A stretch of 64,000 nucleotides of DNA from G963665925 sp050596425 (GTDB taxonomy: Bacteria > Bacillota > Clostridia > Peptostreptococcales > Acidaminobacteraceae): contig NZ_CP192292.1 of NCBI RefSeq assembly GCF_050596425.1, positions 1,364,001 to 1,428,000 on the forward strand, read 5' to 3'. The position numbers and the translations under genes are program-made. Position 1 is the first letter of the stretch; every line of letters starts with the position of its first letter. The notes beneath the pieces were generated by a model. It made no database searches and was not told the origin of the DNA. It saw only the letters and a program-made list of their open reading frames with translations. Shown here piece by piece: positions 18,701-26,351 of this stretch.

Positions 18701-20453
18701 GTGGGAGGACTGGGAAGAGTCCATTTGGACTGAGACCAATCCAGAAACAGGAAACTTCACAATTATGCTTGATCCAGGTGACTATATCGTGACAGAAGCC
18801 TCCGTGAACAATTTCTGGTTCAGACCAGACACAGTCTTCACTGTGGACGCAAACGGAGACTTGGTGGATGAAAGTGATGATGCGGTTGAAAACGGCAAGC
18901 TTGTTATTCAGCCAGAAGAGCCAAACTTCAAGGGCACAGCCTATAGAGACTCTGCTAAGACAACACCACTCAAATGGGGTTGGATCATGCTACGACCAGC
19001 AGAAGCCTCTCAAGAAGATTGGGAAAGCACAGTATGGATCAATACGGATTCCAGTGGTGATTTTGAAATGAAACTGGAAGACGGAAACTGGAAAGTTATA
19101 GAGATGGGCAATTATGATTTCTGGAAGCGTGTGAACATTCCGTTTACCGTGGCAGGATCAGAGGTAACATCATCAGTTGCAGGCTTTATGACAAATGGCC
19201 TTGCAAGTGTGTATCCACCAGATCCAAATCTAAAGGGTCTAGTGAAGAACAAGTCTGGAAATCAGGTCTTTACAAATGCTTGGTTGACAATCAAGCCGGC
19301 TGATGCCAGTGACTATGACTGGGAAAATGCCCTATGGACCGAATACAGGCTACGTGATGATGACACCTACAGATTTGAAATGAACATTGAACCAGGTCAG
19401 TACAAGGTTACAGAAGTTGGCGCATATGACTTCTTCTATCATACGGACATTCGATTCACCGTTTCTGAAAGTGGAGCTGTCACATCGTCAGCCCTTGAAA
19501 ATGGCCTGCTTGTTGTCGAACCGCCACAGCCGAATTTAACAGGTACGGTTTATGGTGACACAGACAACGACGGCAATGATGATGACCCTGTTGCAAATGG
19601 TTGGCTGGGCATTGCCCGCTATGAAAATGGCAAGCAAGTGACCATGGAAGGTCAAGCTATATCAAGCTCAGCTTATAAGGATGAATGGAGCAACATGTAC
19701 TGGCAACACACACGCTGGACAGAAACAAATGGCAGTGGTGGGTACGAAATGAATCTTGACACGGGCACATACCAAATTATTGGTGTGGGTGGTCAAGGCG
19801 TATGGTATCAACCAAGACTTGAGTTTGAAATTGAAGATGGTCAAACAACCATTCTGGATATTTCAGAGCCAGGGCCAAATGTCACTGTTACAGTAACAGG
19901 TGTACCAACGGCAATGCAGTTTGCAAGCTATGCGTGGCTGGATGTCTTTAGAGAAGTTGATGGAGATCGATTCTTTGAACCTGTTGAATTTGTTGAAAAA
20001 GATGGAAATGGCAACTTTATCTTTAAAGGCAATTTGGCAAGTGGATCGTATACAATCGGCTTCTTCGGTACAGATTTAGGCGGTCTTGAGATCGATGATG
20101 CAAGCATGACTGTTAGTGGCACAACCAACAAGACGGTCAATGTTGGTCAAGAGACTGGTAAACAAGTTGTTGAAGGTCAAATTCTCAAAGACACATCGGC
20201 ACTGGGTCAAAAAGCATGGATTAAAATTGAGGGCACTGTGGATGGAAACACTGTGACCAAGAAGACGCAAACCAATGTGAATGGTGAGTTCAAGTTTAAA
20301 CTGCCAGACAACACGGACTGGACAGTTGTTGAAATCAGTCTCATCGAGGGATACTTGCTGCTTCCAGAAAGTCCTGACTATGAATTCAATTCAGGCACAT
20401 CGGCAAGTCCATCAGCCGCTTGGAATCTTGATATTGGAAGTTTGCTTCAATAG
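12762..20453 (+). CDS. Giant secreted multidomain surface protein (2563 residues)
   Basis: Starts at TTG with GAGAGGAGGAAG a few bases upstream. Residues 1-31 are a signal peptide (KKR, hydrophobic core, cleavage near FALA). The product is acidic with low Cys, as expected for an extracellular protein. Residues ~40-1100 are beta-rich and not assigned. From about 1100 onwards come carboxypeptidase-regulatory-like / CnaB-like beta-sandwich repeats. Each begins near PNxxGxVY and has a turn such as TNxxGxFxMxLExGxYxVxE. There is no LPxTG motif, SLH domain or C-terminal membrane helix, so its attachment to the cell is unknown. It may bind the SLH protein encoded next. A structural or adhesive surface role is inferred. 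It probably shares a transcript with the downstream gene. Confidence 0.85.
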   Translation: MKKRLWRLISVLLIFTIGFAGPLGNIAFALADPLDTFDFDLGTNPYIEFKNTSGSSIDVNPTGKINFTIQGTSLDEAILDSTNSGDNSLIEPFAVQLINADTSQVVDVLEAKGDLFNNTIQDVLSLAFMLNGTPLDNDTNYRIEFLTPTIKTLLNRVGQSIYIGSGDPSSNVSFKLMQADGNDTLVSENISVFENSALSGTEVAGTKEFDGSNTLEISGPTVTMDLGDLSDYDNVEKVELRFEGDQALSSESLSTILASLNEGSDLSGSFSVLNGSGPYVYGITVYLSGPATGTSNSLVLEFDETDMAMLEPVLSDYIVDQKATGNVYVLGYNSSDEVVGYNLFTNIDDSVPYVDGSFVFDGVQPNFTGYYETPPTLMAMYTGHTADNLLISGETSFDNGSGTQTIPFTLEMYHTGSGNYKVDGLGFEDYTDKLFEQTGSVNMMPVNIFEANTITLTGENVFQESFTRTFTWEPDADTILEYFSDDHGSRVHLKTYQIGPNFNDIEIDMPQYNGNTSDLAMDLYYNTSTTSGGAIIAPYSLFEASDYEMFYDPGPGSEMRTLGKFTEDESYTTPYLGFDGIDEEGGYFTAELRFNNPDISLGDVKYLIPVQQEENMIKFDEEQPDPHVEYFDGYGDGAFKFLVKFGWDDDSMIEEKVFLDQFTSNLEKYISLDHKDKDVSGIGITSIEGYRDSFDTMASETDPYSFALVGIDTLPPRFTQMVFEGAAYVEGTGDIDLDYDDETGELVVYGDNAGQGTIEFHLVKDGVSSKVKKTFEVASASSSTKDYFFQLGQDSFVSPEEILAGSTFFIGFEDAYGNPLVETVKSELIVETPIDSYLVDETGNYLLNAELGLIPTTEIPEPVSGSAIVWEEIVHLQSNDDGKVFGSVYPGTYLAFNLELKDDQGKREEYPVDMELSIPVSGQKEPYTNDIVLPAHNVYGQSLRAANTSYRETIVFIDADYLTALQNAMTDHENWELFDVLETFYIKKVETDLDGSFSTYLRPQKNSSEITYALIGKFEGESVIGPKSVAGSAVSKASPFTFTVSSVSTNGIEAIEFPPPTLTGVLENWESTPVALENVFIELKGDNGFHYATITGEDGAFNLAVNEPGTYNLSVARTDWDMDGEGLLFVDKAGFDTVTLTQNDIDNIEAGSQNPVDMGTVTLPSPNFEIQFQVDGQDVGQGEYSSIMIEQVVAEGEEPPEFHVPTQTGGFTLYLPSTDYEITEFNYGELWLEPETPLSFNIPSTTSPYYIALDDYYNGVITVEDEDGAPLAGYRVETQNLYNNWWRGATTNAQGKAYFNFEVPDDGSDATIEVRSYVFKDKWYDLWDQDSQSYESFTVNKNHGGTNAKASYTITVRAPNFTGSVFTDQAKTDQIFDGHLDVRKEASTAGDYDQWYWIYIDQSGDFSFVLPEEGTYMIESAGAHTSTDPDQQWFEIGKAIEVKLINSKLVVVEPGTTTPISMPIELGPQPANFFGDLYKTGTTPYLSSVDPEEYYVAMLLRETGVDPVAFEFEPWKYERRVEVAQDGSFSSKLDSSKSWEVYAVETSRGWFEYSTPVTVTVSESVANTITAPVPNFNGQIAGFENAEILNLRHGRVELENIDGTQWMGADIDETGFFGKQLEDGSVWFIREYFYEQEDPNKPDTDPTKWSHTHVRLDKKITVGTNSDGITLAPNFKIDLSASSDLISAPTEDYENFFNANIRPVLTLSDFTAKYPNDSTKAAQEYERYQMNPWEFGTWVEGKYNDQTSHVEFFTFLETGSYELMDVNGQNVFLEINEPFTLDGASSSGVTYNDTAGSYTMDVAFTTNVEGTITENGQPVDRAWVNFMRTDLDWDDHSAMRWFGTSTNAQGQFALNLPSDEVDDASTSEFDSDDAYADYKLEGYHTEGQWAGNVWQPGQWTPVGFKFKINDAGELLDSSGQALAEITVAPNVTGEVYKIFKSHDKASDFFGTPSAGDYAKIKQAWLTIWPYDKSDPDYEIPWEDWEESIWTETNPETGNFTIMLDPGDYIVTEASVNNFWFRPDTVFTVDANGDLVDESDDAVENGKLVIQPEEPNFKGTAYRDSAKTTPLKWGWIMLRPAEASQEDWESTVWINTDSSGDFEMKLEDGNWKVIEMGNYDFWKRVNIPFTVAGSEVTSSVAGFMTNGLASVYPPDPNLKGLVKNKSGNQVFTNAWLTIKPADASDYDWENALWTEYRLRDDDTYRFEMNIEPGQYKVTEVGAYDFFYHTDIRFTVSESGAVTSSALENGLLVVEPPQPNLTGTVYGDTDNDGNDDDPVANGWLGIARYENGKQVTMEGQAISSSAYKDEWSNMYWQHTRWTETNGSGGYEMNLDTGTYQIIGVGGQGVWYQPRLEFEIEDGQTTILDISEPGPNVTVTVTGVPTAMQFASYAWLDVFREVDGDRFFEPVEFVEKDGNGNFIFKGNLASGSYTIGFFGTDLGGLEIDDASMTVSGTTNKTVNVGQETGKQVVEGQILKDTSALGQKAWIKIEGTVDGNTVTKKTQTNVNGEFKFKLPDNTDWTVVEISLIEGYLLLPESPDYEFNSGTSASPSAAWNLDIGSLLQ
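16836..20160 (+). repeat. Tandem ~100-residue beta-sandwich repeats in the giant surface protein
   Basis: Diverged in-frame repeats begin near residues 1359, 1573, 1927, 2052, 2153 and 2255, each at a PN(F/V/L)xG motif. A tryptophan-rich block (xDWExxxWTE) and a FWxxxxxxFTV segment recur in the units from about 1927 to 2350. The DNA repeats are diverged, so the expansion is old. Confidence 0.7.
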
Positions 20454-20469
20454 GACAATAGGATGTGGC

Positions 20470-20501
20470 AATGAGGTGGCCACATGAAAGGCCACCTCAT
20501 T
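20470..20501 (+). terminator. Strong intercistronic hairpin between the two surface-protein genes
   Basis: AATGAGGTGGCC (20470-20481) and GGCCACCTCATT (20490-20501) form a perfect 12-bp stem with an 8-base loop. The T-tract after it is poor (TATAAAC), and the next ribosome binding site starts 10 bases later. It may be a leaky terminator or an RNA-stability element that sets the ratio of the two proteins. Confidence 0.6.
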
Positions 20502-20522
20502 TATAAACAGGAGAGGTGACGC

Positions 20523-23500
20523 ATGAAATATACAATTAGAAAAACTTTCACGAAGCGCTTCCTCATCTATGCACTGATCACAATACTAGTGATGTCCGCT
20601 TATCAACCTGTAAGTGTAAGTTACGGTGTGGAAGATGTTAATTTTACAGTGACACCAACCTATATCAACAGCGACTTGTTGCCAACAGTGGTAACGGTCA
20701 CAGCGGATAAAAGTGCATTCACAGTTGGTTCTGTTTATCCAACGCTCATTGACGCTTCAGACAATTCACAGTCCTTGTCGATTGTGAGTTCGTCAGCCAC
20801 TGAGCTTAAGTTTACAGTGCCAGCGGGTGTAAGTGATGGAACGTATAAAATTAGAATAAGTGACCCTGAAGGCGACCAGGGCACAACGACAAAGTATTAC
20901 GAAGCGAAAACAGATTACTCCATTGGCGCCAGCAGTGTGACGACCACCACGCCATTTGACAGTTTTCCAAAGGGCTACGATGAACAGCAGTCTGTAACAG
21001 TGACGGGAAGCCACACAAGCTTCTCTCAGGGACAGACGACTGTTGAGCTTCTTCAAAATGGATCGGTGATTGATTCTGCCAGCATCACATCCGTGTCCAG
21101 TTCAGGGACAGGGCAAAGCCTTGTTTTTGCAGTCAGCACAGGGCTGACAAGTGGTACATATGATGTGCGATTTACAACGGGCGATGATGTGGATACGGTA
21201 TCTGGAGGTCTTCTTGTTAGGGGGACACCAGCGGTTGTCCTTGACGAGACTAGTTTTACGGAAGGCTACAGTCAAACCAATGTTGAAGTGACTGGGACAA
21301 ACACAGGCTTTGATTCCAATACCCAGGTTCAAATCCTAGACTCAAATGGTGACCCAACAGGCAAGGCAGGGACCACAAATGTCATTGATTCAGACACCCT
21401 TAACTTTAATGTTCTGACAGGTCTTAGCGCAGGAGATTATACGGTTAATGTGACAACAGGGGTGGAGGAAGCCAGTGCATCCCTCACAGTCTTGTCTCCT
21501 TCAGCGGAACTTAGAAAGCAGTCAGACAATACGGCGCTTTCAAGTATTGGCCACTATTTTGGAGACCAGAATTTAAAGTTTATAGGCACGAATACCAACT
21601 TTGACAGCAACACCTCCTTAGCTGTCTTTAAAGGGGAGACACAGATTAGCGGGGCCATTTCAGGAACGCCATCTGTCAACAGTTCTACAGAAATTCTCTT
21701 CACACTTTCTGAGTGGACATCCAGTGTGGGAACGGGAGACTTGACCGTGATTGCAACCACAGGGGACGAGACAGCTTCAGCGACCCTAAGTGTTGTTGAG
21801 CCATCAATCAGCTTAAGCTACAACTCTGATGCTGTTGAAGACAGTGTCATAGCTGGTGGCTATAAAGAATTTACCATCGATGTGGATGGCACGGACGCCT
21901 TCTTTGAATCAGACACGACTGTGAGTGTCGAGTCCAGTTCCACAGAATATGTCAAAGCAAGCAGTGAAGTATTTACAGATGCGGAAAACCTAAGGTTCAC
22001 CCTTGAGACAGGCCTATCCGAAGGAACCCATACAGTGACCATAGACCTTGATGGAGATGGATCGGGTACAAATACTTACACAACAAGCATCGAGGTTGGT
22101 CCGAGTGCATCCATTCTTAGTGTTTCTCCGTCCAATATCCTCAGAACCAAGAGTTCTGCGAAAACATACACAATATATGGTCAAAACACCCACTTTGAAG
22201 CGGGGACGCCATCAATTGATATTGGCGGAACAACGAGTGAGGATATAAGCAACATCAATGTCATTGATGCAACCACCCTGACCTTCGACCTTATTCCAAG
22301 CACGGTGGATGTCAACGGAAGTCTAGATTTAGATGTAACCGTTAACTCTTCAGTCATAAGTGAAACGGCTTCCTTGACAGGTGCCTTTACCGCATCCAAT
22401 CAGGGGATAGAAGCCACGCCGGAAACCTACTATACCCTTGAAAAGGGCAATGCGACCATCACTATATCGGCTGAAGGTTTTACCTATAACTCAAGTGAAA
22501 GCAATATCTCAGCCAGCGTTGGGGGCTCTTCTGTAAGTGTGTCAAGAAATTCGGACACAGAAATAACAGTGACCCTGCCAAGTGGTGTGTCATCAGGATC
22601 TCAAGAGGTTCTTGTTGACAATAATGGAACCCAGTACACAACAGCTGTATCTGTCGTAAAAAGCCAACAAACAAGCAATACACCGGCCTATAAGGTCTAT
22701 GGATATGCGACAAACAGTGATGGCAACATTGTGGTTCAGGGCAACAGCACCCTGGATTTCGATGCGACTTATGAGCCTGTGATTGTGGCTTCAAGAAATG
22801 GAACGGACTATTCAGTTTCCTTTACTTCCATTGATGAGTCAGCCAATACACTCACTATGACCCTACCGGATGGTTTATCAGCTGGATACTATGACATCTC
22901 ACTCACTTGGTCGTCAGGGCCATATGCTGGCAACAGCTTGACCTTGTCCAACTACCAAATTAAAAATGAGATTGATGCCATTGATATTTATTATTCAGGG
23001 GCCATTGCTTCAAATAGAACCGTTTATTTGAATGGTTCAGGCACTGTAACCTTTACGGCCATTGCAAACATTGTAAATGGGTCTGCCAGCACAAATAAGA
23101 CAAGTGAGGCCACTTGGACATCAAGTGACACGTCTGTGGCAACCATATCCGGTGGTGTGGCGACTGTGACAGGACGGGGCACGACCAATTTAACAGTGGC
23201 CTATGATGATGATACAGACACCATTACCCTTTACGTAAAGGGTCCAGACAGTATTGCCATTAGTGGTTCTGATGCCAATATTCGAATTGGCGAATCTGTA
23301 ACACTGGCAGCAGAAGGAACATATGGAGACAGCTCCACAGAAACCCTTACAGCCAAGGCCACATGGTCAGCATCCAACACAAATGTAAGCGTAAGTAATA
23401 ACGTCGTAACGGGACAAGAGTCGGGCCAGTCCGTTGTGAGTGCAACATACGGTGGTACAAGTGGAACATTTGATTTCACTGTGTCTTCCATCGACTTTAC

Positions 23501-26162
23501 CCCATCAACCATCCGATCACTTGAGCTTGGAAATAAGACAGTGACGATTGATGGGATTGAAACAGGCACGACAATTGACAGCTTAACTGTAGGGGGGCAG
23601 TCTGTCACCCCAACTGATACAGGCACGGCTATTACATTTGTGCCACCATCAGGTTTATCTGCTGGGAGCCAGTCTGTTGTCGTCACAACGGGCAGCAAGA
23701 CCCATACGGCGTCTCTGACTGTTGTAAGCAGTAGTATGGTCTTAAGCACCCAGCTTCTTGAAGAAGGCTATGAGGCCTTTACCATGACAGCCACACTTAA
23801 AAACACCCAGGTATCTACAGGACAAAAACCGACAGTGACCTTTGATGGTGATACGATTGCGGCGTCAAGTGTGTCTGTGGATGAAAGTGCAGATACGGTT
23901 TCTTTCCCAATTGAAGCGGGTAAGACAAGCGGTGATTATGATGTAACTCTGACCTGGACAGCAGGGGACTACTCAGGCAATAGCTTGACACAACCCCTCA
24001 GTGTTGCAGGCGAGATTGATTATACCCTATCAGGGGCATCATCTGTATCCATTGGATCATCAACCCAGTTAACTTTGGTTGCCAATGTGGATGGAACAGA
24101 CCAGGATGTGACATCGGGTGTTGAATGGTCATCGTCTAACACGGACATTGCCACAGTGAGCAGTACGGGCAGTGTAACGGGTATATCGGCCGGTTCAGCA
24201 ACCATAACAGCGACCTTCCAAGGTGAGTCTTATACAAAGATCATCATTGTGCCGTCAAATGATACAGGCGGTGGAACAGGTGGAGATGACGATGATGATT
24301 CAGGTTCTGGCGGCGGTGGTGGATCCAGTCCATCTGGAGATTCAACATCAAGCGGTTCGACTTCTCAGCCACAAGACGTCTTTGATTTAGATACAACCAG
24401 GGGTGTCACAAAGCAAATCCTACAAGATGTGGATAAGCTGACACCACAGGAAGCCATGCGAGACGTGGGATCCATTGCGGCAAGTGCTAAAAACAGCTTG
24501 TCAAGCATGGATGCCAGCCTAGACGAAGCCAAGGAAATCGCAGATGCCTTCTATGAAATCAATGTGAAGGTCCTTAATAAATCAGATGTGACAGCCATAG
24601 AGTCGAATAGCATAGCATCTAATATGGCCCTTGTCATTGGCGCCTACGTTTCAAGGGATGACGTTAGTCCATCAGAAGCCCTTGTATGGGCGGACAAGGT
24701 CATAAAACAGGTTGGTTCAGAAACCATGATTAAGACAGGTCAAACTTCTAAACTGGCCACTCAAGTGGCATCTGATGTGATCGACAATGTGGTTGTAAAA
24801 CTGCTTAAGAAAAATGTGAATGCCGACACGGCCACAGCGGTCTTTGAAACATTTGTTAAAGATGTGGCCCAGAAAGCCATTCGACTGGATACAGCCGGGG
24901 CAGACCGGGCAAGACTTGTTAGTCGAATGATTCAAACAACAGAAGATGTTGTTGAAATTGCAGGTCGTGTGGAAGAAAGTGCATTTGCACAGTCTACAGT
25001 CGGTGCTGAAACGACACTCAGTGTCGATCAGAACACCCTTATGTTGGCAGCCGGTAATGCCATTCAGAAGACAGAAGACCTCCGTCTCCTTGTGGCTCTA
25101 AACACAGCGGTCGATCTTCAAGATCGGATTAAGCCAAGACTGGGTCTCAATCTACCAGATGTTGAGGGCAATGTAAAATTGAACCTGAATGCCAATGTGG
25201 TTCGAAGTGTCAAAGACACAGGCGCTGAAATTAAGGTTCGAGCAAAAGGCGCTGAATTTGTATTCGCGAGCGAAACCCTTGAAGAGTTACAGGACAAGGG
25301 CATAAACCTCCAGGTTGGTCGAGTGGGGAAACTGGAACAGACCCTTTACTTAAAGGATATGGCCCTATCCCTCCGTTCCAACATTGCTCAGGTTGACAAT
25401 ACCAAGCAAATCGAGCTGGATGGTTATTCAGAACTAATCAATAAACCAAGTCTCAGTCTGAATTTTGATGAAAATGTGATCTTTGTCCCTGAATATGTGA
25501 ATGTCTTCGTATATGATGAAGACAGTGCACAGTGGGAATTTGTAAAATCACAAGTGGACCAGGCCAGGGGCAAGGTCAGCTTTAAACCACCACACTTTAG
25601 TGTGTACTCTGTTGTAGAATACTCTAGGTCATTTGATGACGTGAAGTCCCACTGGTCAAGAGACTTTGTTGAAGCTATGGCATCACGAGGTCTGACAAGT
25701 GGTGTGTCAGAGACCATGTTTGGACCAGATTATTCTATTACAAGGGCTCAATTTGCAACCTTGTTGGCAAATGCCCTAGGACTTGAAGGACAACCGGCAT
25801 CAGCCTTTAATGATGTTCCGCAGGACACTTGGTATTACAGACCGGTCAACTTAGCCTATGAGGCGGGTCTTGTATCAGGTATGGGTGATGGCATGTTTAA
25901 TCCAAATGCCAATATCACCAGGGAACAAATGGCTGTTATGATCGCCAAGGCTTATAAAATCATGCTAGGATCAGATATGATCGGTCTTGAATCTACAATC
26001 ACCGATATGAACAGTGTGAGCCCATGGGCGAAAGATGCAGTTAAAGCGGTTGACTACCATGGCGTTGTTTCAGGTTTTGAAGATGGTTCTTTCAAACCAA
26101 ATGACAATGCAACGAGAGCACACGGCATTGTTATGCTGAAAAAACTTTTAGACCTTAAATAA
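20523..26162 (+). CDS. SLH-anchored surface protein with IPT-like and Ig-like (BIG2) domains (1879 residues)
   Basis: ATG start with AGGAGAGGTGAC upstream. Residues 1-35 are a signal peptide. About 38-815 holds IPT/TIG-like beta domains, each ending in a variant of GLSxGxYxVxxTTG. BIG2-like Ig domains follow at about 820-905, 905-985 and 1164-1243 (motif WSSSNTxIATVSxxGxVTG). A Gly/Asp/Ser linker (about 1247-1285) leads to a mainly helical region (about 1285-1560), then a beta region. Three SLH domains end the protein (about 1703-1750, 1762-1812, 1826-1879; FxDVxxxxWxxxxVxxAxxxGLVSG and ITRxQxA). The SLH domains bind pyruvylated secondary wall polymer, so this protein coats the cell. It may anchor the larger protein encoded just upstream, which lacks an anchor of its own. 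Confidence 0.92.
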   Translation: MKYTIRKTFTKRFLIYALITILVMSAYQPVSVSYGVEDVNFTVTPTYINSDLLPTVVTVTADKSAFTVGSVYPTLIDASDNSQSLSIVSSSATELKFTVPAGVSDGTYKIRISDPEGDQGTTTKYYEAKTDYSIGASSVTTTTPFDSFPKGYDEQQSVTVTGSHTSFSQGQTTVELLQNGSVIDSASITSVSSSGTGQSLVFAVSTGLTSGTYDVRFTTGDDVDTVSGGLLVRGTPAVVLDETSFTEGYSQTNVEVTGTNTGFDSNTQVQILDSNGDPTGKAGTTNVIDSDTLNFNVLTGLSAGDYTVNVTTGVEEASASLTVLSPSAELRKQSDNTALSSIGHYFGDQNLKFIGTNTNFDSNTSLAVFKGETQISGAISGTPSVNSSTEILFTLSEWTSSVGTGDLTVIATTGDETASATLSVVEPSISLSYNSDAVEDSVIAGGYKEFTIDVDGTDAFFESDTTVSVESSSTEYVKASSEVFTDAENLRFTLETGLSEGTHTVTIDLDGDGSGTNTYTTSIEVGPSASILSVSPSNILRTKSSAKTYTIYGQNTHFEAGTPSIDIGGTTSEDISNINVIDATTLTFDLIPSTVDVNGSLDLDVTVNSSVISETASLTGAFTASNQGIEATPETYYTLEKGNATITISAEGFTYNSSESNISASVGGSSVSVSRNSDTEITVTLPSGVSSGSQEVLVDNNGTQYTTAVSVVKSQQTSNTPAYKVYGYATNSDGNIVVQGNSTLDFDATYEPVIVASRNGTDYSVSFTSIDESANTLTMTLPDGLSAGYYDISLTWSSGPYAGNSLTLSNYQIKNEIDAIDIYYSGAIASNRTVYLNGSGTVTFTAIANIVNGSASTNKTSEATWTSSDTSVATISGGVATVTGRGTTNLTVAYDDDTDTITLYVKGPDSIAISGSDANIRIGESVTLAAEGTYGDSSTETLTAKATWSASNTNVSVSNNVVTGQESGQSVVSATYGGTSGTFDFTVSSIDFTPSTIRSLELGNKTVTIDGIETGTTIDSLTVGGQSVTPTDTGTAITFVPPSGLSAGSQSVVVTTGSKTHTASLTVVSSSMVLSTQLLEEGYEAFTMTATLKNTQVSTGQKPTVTFDGDTIAASSVSVDESADTVSFPIEAGKTSGDYDVTLTWTAGDYSGNSLTQPLSVAGEIDYTLSGASSVSIGSSTQLTLVANVDGTDQDVTSGVEWSSSNTDIATVSSTGSVTGISAGSATITATFQGESYTKIIIVPSNDTGGGTGGDDDDDSGSGGGGGSSPSGDSTSSGSTSQPQDVFDLDTTRGVTKQILQDVDKLTPQEAMRDVGSIAASAKNSLSSMDASLDEAKEIADAFYEINVKVLNKSDVTAIESNSIASNMALVIGAYVSRDDVSPSEALVWADKVIKQVGSETMIKTGQTSKLATQVASDVIDNVVVKLLKKNVNADTATAVFETFVKDVAQKAIRLDTAGADRARLVSRMIQTTEDVVEIAGRVEESAFAQSTVGAETTLSVDQNTLMLAAGNAIQKTEDLRLLVALNTAVDLQDRIKPRLGLNLPDVEGNVKLNLNANVVRSVKDTGAEIKVRAKGAEFVFASETLEELQDKGINLQVGRVGKLEQTLYLKDMALSLRSNIAQVDNTKQIELDGYSELINKPSLSLNFDENVIFVPEYVNVFVYDEDSAQWEFVKSQVDQARGKVSFKPPHFSVYSVVEYSRSFDDVKSHWSRDFVEAMASRGLTSGVSETMFGPDYSITRAQFATLLANALGLEGQPASAFNDVPQDTWYYRPVNLAYEAGLVSGMGDGMFNPNANITREQMAVMIAKAYKIMLGSDMIGLESTITDMNSVSPWAKDAVKAVDYHGVVSGFEDGSFKPNDNATRAHGIVMLKKLLDLK

Positions 26163-26267
26163 GGGATTTGAGTTTATAGGTGGACATGCCAAGAGCTAGA
26201 CATAGAAAACTGAGGACCAGTCTATCCAAGACAAGTCGACCGAAACTTAAAAGTCTATAACAAGCAG

Positions 26268-26304
26268 AAAAACAGCCGGTGTGAACATTCACACCGGCTG
26301 TTTT
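26268..26304. terminator. Bidirectional terminator
   Basis: AAAACAGCCGGTGTGA and TCACACCGGCTGTTTT form a perfect 16-bp stem with a 4-base loop. A- and T-runs on both sides end the surface-protein operon and the convergent gene. Confidence 0.92.
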
Positions 26305-26351
26305 GATTTTAAATTATATTGGTTTGAGAGATAAGCCCACTTGCTATAATC

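Noticed and set aside
26268..26304. CRISPR-like or attachment-site repeat
   Set aside because: It is a single hairpin with T-runs, thus a terminator.
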